The position numbers and the translations under genes were made by a program. This document shows, in pieces, positions 58,201 to 64,000 of a stretch of DNA of 64,000 bases. Every line of letters begins with the position of its first letter. Position 1 is the stretch's first letter. Under the pieces are notes generated by a model, which was given only the letters and a program-made list of their open reading frames with translations, did no database searches and was not told the origin of the DNA. This DNA comes from Litoditis marina (taxonomy: Eukaryota; Nematoda; Chromadorea; Rhabditida; Rhabditidae): the NCBI GenBank assembly GCA_964036275.1, contig OZ038433.1, positions 26,085,485 through 26,149,484 of the forward strand, written 5' to 3'.

Positions 58201-61200
58201 GGGAATAGAGGGGGGAGGCAAACACACGGAAATTACAACCTTTATCGCACAACTTGTTGTTTTGTAAACTTTTCTAGTCGAATACCACTACTCTGACGTC
58301 ATAGTGCCGACTCTAACCAGTCGGTGTATGTTAACCTATCTCGTTGTGTTTGTAGTTTGATCTCGTGGCTTTTCGCTCGAGGTTCGGTGAACTATGGCAT
58401 ATATCTAGATCAGACTACAACAGGGATTTCGTCAACCCTTATGGTAATTTCACAACTTTCAAAGAACCTTCCAAAGTTTTCGACATATCCCCTAATGACA
58501 TTTGGGGGGGGGAGTAGGAAGTAACTGACTGTGTGGTTGGGTCATTGGCAGCCCGTGCCAACTCATCGTCTTCGTGCATCGAAAGGTCGAGGAAACAGTT
58601 CAAATCACCGGATGATTGGACTATGCTGGAACAATAACAACAAATTACACAACAACAACAAATTGACTTTGCAAAGGCATTTGATACTGTTTCTATTCCT
58701 AAACTTCTTCACAAATTGCACTCTATAGGACTACGAGATCCTCTGTTAAGCTGGTTTGAATCCTTTTTGACTGGTCGTATTTTTCACAATCGTATCAATA
58801 GTACATGCTCATATGCTAATAAGTTCAAATCTGGCGTTCCTCAAGGTTCAGTGTTGGGTCCGATTCTCTTTTCCATATTCATTCATGATATTCATTTGCA
58901 CCTGACAGATTTCCCAAATGTTCACATTAAGGCTTTCGCTGATGACATTAAACTATTTGTTATTTTTGATAAAGATGATAGGCGGTCGAGAGCTCAGTTT
59001 CAGAATATTCTCGATCAATTTTCTGCGTGGGTTGACACTTTGCAACTAAAGTTAGCTGTTCAAAAGTGTAATGTGCTTCATTTGGGAAAACATAATCCTC
59101 GCTCCAATTATTTTATTGCCAATCATATATTAAATTGTGTTTCAGATTTCAGAGACTTGGGCGTGATTGTGTCCAAATCACTCTCAAATCAAGCCAACAT
59201 TCAAAATCGATACAAAAAGGCCATGAGCCAACTTGCTCTCATGTTGCGTGCTGTTTATGTGCGAGATAAAGATATACTTTTGCGCTGCTATCAAACTTAT
59301 GTTCTGCCAATTGTTGAGTTTGGAAGTCAAGTTTGGAGTCCTTTTCTTGCTTTAGAGTCGAAAAGAATTGAAAAAGTGCAGGAGTTTTTTACCCGAGTGG
59401 TTTATTACAGGTGTTTTCCCAGTACTGGCTATCCGAGAACTCTGCCATCATACTCTGAACGGTGCAGAAAACTCGGATTGCAAAGCTCAGCGCTAAGGAG
59501 GGTTTTTTCAGATCTGGTTTTAGCCTTTAAAATCATGAGTGGTAGATGTATTCTAAAGTTCAGTTGTTTTTATCGATATCGATTTCATAATGGGAGAAGA
59601 GGTAGTCACTCGTTTTCAGTTGAAAACACTAAAGTCAATACTCGTTATTATGCTTTTTCCTTACGCACCTCGAGATGGCTTAATATGTTATCTGCTCATG
59701 ACTTTCATTTGCTGAAATCAAAAACCATTAGAACTTTTAAGAAACGGCTCAGAAAAATAGATCTCTGTAAAGTTTTAAAACTGCCGACAAAATTTTAGCT
59801 TTTTGTCTTCGCCAATTTTGTCCATTCTTTTTATGGTAAGTTGGTAAGTTTGGTAAGTTTGTACATCGCCGGGACAGCGAAATCAACCTGCACCTGCTGT
59901 TCAACTTTCGGAGAACGATCTTGAATCAACACAGGCTATTTCTGTTCAAGTTATCATAGTTAACCAGTTAGATGCTAGTTATTTACTGCTCAGGTCACAT
60001 TTCTGTAATCATTTTTAGCTAGTTTGCATGATAATGAGAGGTGTCTTGTAGGTGTCTTGCATTTAATATCTGTGTGTTTCTGTATATAATGTATATTGTG
60101 ATCTATTGTATGTGATGTGTGAATGAGTTTCATATTTGATTATCATATCTTAATTTCCGTCATGATGGTTTAGCTTTCGATTCTTTTCGTTGGTGGACTT
60201 CTTCTCTCAATAGTCGAAAATATATGCCCAACTTGTCTGCACACCTTACTAACCATGATTCATTGTGCTATTCTTTTAACATTCCTCTGATTCCCATCTC
60301 TTTCGTGCAATTTTGCTGTCAAGTTCAAAAAGTCGTGAGAGTGAACATTTCTTACTGGTCATTAGATCGCGAGAGTTTCTGGTCGTGCACTGCAGCGTGC
60401 TCGGAGGCCGGATTAAATATACTCGACCGGATTTCTATCCACGGAGACATGTTCCCATGTCTGCGATCGAAGGCCAGTCTTTTTGGAGTTCAAATTCTCT
60501 AGCGCAAACGAACTTTCTATTCCAGACGCACGAGCTCCCTATCTTTCTTTCTTTTCATCTTTCTCTTTCTTCTCTTCAACCAATTTCTCCATCTCAAACT
60601 ACTAACATGGGCATTTCATCAATTAAAGTCCACTCGATAGGTATCGAACTAAACAGTTTGTCTTTTCGTGATTCTGTCGTAGAATATTTGCTAGTTTTCT
60701 TTTTCGTAGTTTGACCATAGCACCTGAGCAGTCTGAGATTCATTATTTCTTTTCTTCTAGCATTTGCATTCAGACTTTGTAAAGTTTATTTTCCGCTGTC
60801 TACCATTTTTCATTTCTTTCAACTGTGGTTATTCAAAGAGCTTAGTTTATGTTCCGTTGTTACACTTCTGTGTAATAAATATTCAATTCAATTCAATTCA
60901 AATTACACAACAACTACACGATTTAGAACAACAACAGTTGGAAAGTATCACAAAGAGCTTTTGCTAAACAGATTCATGTGATAAACACAGGTAATGCTGG
61001 GCCTACGGAGGTTTATTCTTTGTCACATGGTCAAGAAACTGTTCGAAAACCTTGGTTTTGCGAAGAAGAAAAAAGAACCTGAATGAATCAGAAGCCTTCT
61101 CATAACGTTGACGATTCAATGTACATTTAATTAATAATGTTAGTTATGTACTAACCGTTTGTTCTGTCGAACTTCTATCGAAAATTCCTCGTTTCTATAG

Positions 61201-62324
61201 TAGAGGTTGTCTAGAACAGTCCACGGAAACACCTGAAAACGTCAACCGGTGTACATATTTACTGTGCACTCTCGAATAGAACTCAACACGTGCATCCAGC
61301 GGATGTATTTTCATTTGGAAAAAAATTTGAACGTTTTGATGGAATTCAATTTCCGCCGAGTTCTGCAGAATGAGAAATCATCATGCTTCCTCGCTTTCCG
61401 TCAAATTATATCCAAAATGTTACTTTGAATAATTAGGTGGATTAAATTTTTGCATTCAATCGCATAGAATTTTTGCATTCAATCGCATTGTAACACATGT
61501 TGAACAGAACCCAAGACGTGAAACATGTTACGTTTTTTTCACGTTTTGTGTGATTTTATCTACTTCGGTGTAACAAAATTACGATCACCTGTGTTGGTCG
61601 AAACTCGTTGACGGACTGATAGATATGAATTCCCCTGCTGTTTATTCCCAGCACACAGGGGCTGCCAGATCGGTCGAGCACATGGTAGAGACGGCTACCG
61701 TACCTATCACACTTCTCCACGATGTTCATGAACCTGAACTGATGAAAACGTGGACCAAAGGGAAAAAAAGGTTACAAATAAGTTCAACAGTTCTGCTCAA
61801 TAATTGCAGGAAATTCAAAAATACTATCTCATTATCACTTCGTGATTGCAGATAAATTTAAAATGTCCTCTGTTCATCTAGTGAGGTTGGCCTATACTGT
61901 GTTCGTTGCATGTGCGTTTCGTTACACCTTGTGCACATTATCATATTTCCGTAGGTCGACTTAGGACGTGTGCCTTGCATTTGAGTGTCGTTTTGTTTCA
62001 CCGCGTTTTTGCTGTAAATAAACAAATCTATCAATAGCTACCTTATCATTGCAGTGCCTCGCTCCAGCCCTCGTAGTGCTCGGTACTGCTCCAGTACTTC
62101 GTGTTCCACCTTGTCCTGCTCCTCATGAAGTCGGAGGGAGGAGGGAAGGGCGGTACGCAACAGATCCAGACTTCCTCTATCACTGAGAATAAAAACTGTA
62201 GACAACTATTTTAGACTGGGTCGAAGCAAAGGAGAATGCTCGGAGAGAAGAGGGTGAAGGGAGAAGAAAAGGGTGACAGAGTAAGACAGATGTAAACGTT
62301 TGAGAGAAAAATACAGAGAGGGAG

Positions 62325-62355
<31 letters not shown>

Positions 62356-63405
62356 TGGAGCAAACGCAAAATCTTTCAAATAGTTGATTCCTGTCCACTC
62401 ACTCCTGGTAATCACCAGCGTAGACTTGTAACAGACAGGCAGCGGATTTCACGTATTCAATGTAGGATAAATCGATTTCTCCCTGAAATTGAAATGGCAA
62501 CCATTGAGAAAGAATTTAAAAAAAAACTATAATTATGTAAATTGAAGCAAACGACAGATAAATAGAGTAATCTTGTATCAACATATCAACAAGCTTTACT
62601 AAACCTGAGAACAGGGCCATTTCACATGTTCTGTTGTTCCAAACTCTTTTTTGCGGAATATTATGAAAGATTACAGTTTCCCTCTACATTTGTTTTTTTC
62701 TGTAACTGTTGAACCAACCCTCTGAATCTGTTGGTGGGCTTCCAGGAAGTACAACTCAATCGATGCTACTTCTTCCAGATCGAACACGGAATCAACAAAA
62801 TATCTGAGAGCTCAAGCATGAACATATTGCTAGAAAACATCAAAACATACAAAACTCATGAAAACTCATCTTACACTAAAGCATTCTATCTTGTAAAACT
62901 ACGAGAGATAAGTACGAAGTGTACTGCATCAAACTCATTGTTATTGCACAGAAGCTTAGATTATATAATTTGGCGAATGATCCCACCGAATATTATGAGA
63001 GAGATCCAAGGATTTATGTGACTTCTCAATGAAGTCTCCAATTGATCGCTCCTCGTCTAACCAGTGAAAATGGCCTCTGCAACATTGATTCAATGCATAC
63101 ATAAATTAAAAAACATAAAATTGGTTTGATCAAACTCACAGTTCATACAGTCTACAACATTTAACAAAACCCGTTAAAGGTCACAGAAAGTTGAAGGGTT
63201 AACGTTGAGTGGTCTAGTGAAAATTCTACCTCTTATCCACTTTGGCCAGCCCAAATAGTCTGGCATCGCGGGACCTGACGTTGGTTCGGGCGGTGACGAC
63301 ACGACAGACTTCGGAGACTGTGCTGGACGGCTCTAGGGGAAGCTGAATCGACTGTCTATCTAGCAATGAGATGGATAGAACGGGAGAGACTACCATCAAA
63401 CGGAA
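42416..63405 (-). CDS. FERM-domain scaffold protein of FRMD4A/FRMD4B type, ~23 exons
   Basis: Exons in transcript order: 63405-63230, 63076-63023, 62803-62719, 62482-62403, 62182-62042, 61733-61589, 61232-61156, 55994-55856, (53180-53016), 48458-48355, 48089-48038, 47318-47193, 46851-46726, 46497-46378, 46137-46026, 45733-45571, 45174-45022, 44761-44689, 44424-44317, 44029-43947, 43561-43438, 43309-43287 and 42620-42416. All phases close to about 874 aa. The start is taken as the ATG 9 bases after a ttttttcag acceptor, but an upstream exon is possible. FERM (about 1-296): GHFHWLDEERSIGDFIEKYF, then EQYRALRGLERG, FPWTVLDNLYYRNEEFS and AISQHQFFLDQ, all close to remembered FRMD4A motifs. CUPID/DUF3338 (about 404-565): LKSRRQMLEEKLRERMKEL, EFTGKLPEE and KRMGTSFSIPEE. 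The serine-rich tail carries YENVGYRS (about 671). The end is TATIV, a class I PDZ-ligand pattern. FRMD4A acts in epithelial polarity with Par3 and cytohesins (family knowledge). Exon 53180-53016 and a possible 48-nt exon at 49179-49132 are uncertain. Confidence 0.88.
42774..43273. repeat. TTAA MITE family 2 in the last intron of the FRMD4-like gene
   Basis: Ends TTAAAGGGACCGTACCTC and, inverted, AAACGGTCCCTTTAA. It lies 13 bases from the 23-nt microexon at 43287-43309. Same family as 10804-11280. Confidence 0.8.
47088..47187. repeat. 24-bp minisatellite of CACGTG-containing units
   Basis: Units cacgtgaagtttggtcgcgt, cacgtgaggtttggtcacgt and cacgtaaagtgtggtcacgt, each followed by gagg/gaag, repeat with a period of 24. 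The array lies immediately next to the donor of the CUPID-domain exon 47193-47318. It includes several E-box/CACGTG palindromes. Confidence 0.85.
50430..50483. repeat. (GA)n-rich tract
   Basis: Imperfect gagagagaaagagagagaaa run within a longer purine-rich stretch. Confidence 0.85.
51230..51500. repeat. ~270-bp polypurine tract
   Basis: The plus strand is overwhelmingly A/G (for example gagggcaagagataaagtga). The transcribed minus-strand gene therefore has a long pyrimidine tract in its intron. Confidence 0.8.
53911..53960. repeat. (GA)n microsatellite
   Basis: About 25 uninterrupted ga units. Confidence 0.97.
55253..55310. repeat. (GA)n microsatellite
   Basis: A run of about 17 ga units followed by interrupted gagagggaga repeats. 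Confidence 0.95.
56991..57018. repeat. (GA)n microsatellite
   Basis: Short uninterrupted ga run with an imperfect continuation. Confidence 0.9.
57533..57741. repeat. Foldback element with 24-bp perfect inverted ends
   Basis: attcctactgagactcctac at 57533 is mirrored by gtaggagtctcagtaggaat ending at 57741. Related half-sites occur at about 26092 and 36948 (attcctactgagact). Non-coding, in a FRMD4-like intron. Confidence 0.8.
58657..59798 (+). pseudogene. Reverse transcriptase domain, N-terminally truncated
   Basis: Open without interruption for about 380 codons. Motifs in order: DFAKAFDTVSIPKLLHKL, SGVPQGSVLGPILFSIFIHD, and the catalytic box KAFADDIKLF. The thumb and C-terminal region include LRTSRWLNMLSAHDF. 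The endonuclease domain and the first RT blocks are missing. The uninterrupted frame suggests a fairly recent insertion. Clade (Jockey/CR1-like) is not resolved. Confidence 0.9.
58657..60899 (+). mobile_element. 5'-truncated non-LTR retrotransposon (LINE), antisense in an FRMD4-like intron
   Basis: Flanked by a 15-bp target-site duplication, aaattacacaacaac, at 58642-58656 and 60900-60914. It begins in the middle of a reverse transcriptase and ends in a microsatellite tail (attcaattcaattcaattca) preceded by aataaat. About 1.1 kb of 3' sequence follows the RT stop. 5' truncation and flanking duplication are hallmarks of target-primed reverse transcription. Confidence 0.9.
62328..62356. repeat. 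(GA)n microsatellite
   Basis: About 12 ga units, lying 47 bases downstream (in transcript sense) of the FERM exon 62403-62482 donor. Confidence 0.95.
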
Positions 63406-64000
63406 CTGAAAAAATCGATTTTAAACATATGGAAATAGAATATGAACGCTGCCACACCGATCACGTGTCACACGTGTGAGCGCGTGTCGCGGCGTACCAG
63501 CTGATTGTAATAACATGCACAAAATATCTAAGTAACAAAACATGAACCGTATTTATGGTTGTGAGAGCATGTAAGCCTTCAAATATAAGGTGGTGAGGCA
63601 TGTATTTATGCCTTTTACAAGACATTTTCTATGATATAAAAATGTGGTTATACGTCTACATAAAACGTGAATGTCAGAAGTATTTAACACCCAAAGACAC
63701 GATAAACAATTCTGGAAAATGTTTGTTCATAACAAAAAAAGTTTTGAATGCATAAGCCCACGCGAATCGGCAATAAATCATTCGATAACAGCAGCACGAA
63801 AACACAATATATAAAGTTTTCTAGGAAGAAGCAGCGATGAATTAAACAATAACACCAAAGTGTTCATGTGTTGAAACTACGAAAAACTATGTTTAAAGTG
63901 TTCTGAGCGACCGTTATGAATATTTAAGTAAGTAGCATATTATGTATCCACATTCACACAAATCATATTCATCCTCAAAAGTTGATTACAAATACATTGT
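63406..64000. other. Upstream region of the FRMD4-like gene
   Basis: No further FERM exon recognised. If the first exon is trans-spliced at 63405, the promoter lies here or beyond the window edge. A palindrome-rich stretch cacgtgtcacacgtgtgagc is at 63461-63480. Confidence 0.4.

Noticed and set aside
1..64000. CRISPR arrays, prophage, operons of bacterial type
   Set aside because: Intron-rich nematode sequence. The only regular repeats are satellites and minisatellites without spacer structure.

Overview
The window looks like genomic DNA from a rhabditid nematode, Caenorhabditis or a close relative. The evidence is the gene content and the splicing style. Introns end in tttcag-type acceptors. 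Several first coding exons sit just downstream of an unpaired acceptor, as expected for spliced-leader trans-splicing. The families present are nematode-typical: a LIPS-type secreted lipase, an ET/Ly6-like cysteine-rich secreted protein, a membrane-anchored FkbM-type methyltransferase and chemoreceptor-like 7TM proteins. I built all exon models by hand from splice sites, reading-frame phase and remembered family motifs. No alignment or RNA data were available.

Layout. Positions 1-1281 hold probable 3' exons of unidentified genes. At 3923-10263 (+) is an eight-exon lipase whose introns carry a 125-bp-arm foldback element and other repeats. At 11594-12769 (+) is a three-exon secreted ten-cysteine protein. 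At 13528-18793 (+) is a nine-exon FkbM methyltransferase. It is followed by two related 7TM receptor genes (23797-26481 and 27593-30306).

The interval from about 16814 to 30353 is then repeated in tandem as about 30354-41342. The breakpoint lies inside a TTAA-ended MITE within methyltransferase intron 5. The second copy therefore carries only the last four methyltransferase exons (an orphan 3' half) but complete copies of both receptor genes. Since duplication the copies have come to differ by several mobile-element blocks. Copy A has a LINE 3' fragment, a 2.18-kb foldback-plus-satellite block and a tRNA-like TA-flanked element. Copy B has a 355-bp TIR element. Receptor coding sequence is nearly unchanged: one pair encodes identical proteins and the other differs at four residues.

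The right third, 42416-63405 on the minus strand, is one large gene of about 23 exons. It encodes a FERM-domain protein of the FRMD4A/FRMD4B type: FERM F1-F2-F3, a coiled-coil plus CUPID (DUF3338) region, a serine-rich tail with a YENV motif, and a C-terminus ending T-I-V. Its introns contain a 5'-truncated non-LTR retrotransposon with a 15-bp target-site duplication, TTAA MITEs, (GA)n microsatellites and a CACGTG minisatellite.

I see no operon, phage, CRISPR or prokaryotic feature. The genes do not form an obvious single pathway. The left cluster is a mix of secreted or membrane environmental-interface genes. The right gene is a conserved cell-polarity/cytoskeletal scaffold. The most unusual feature of the window is the young, repeat-mediated tandem duplication, with a readable order of later insertions.
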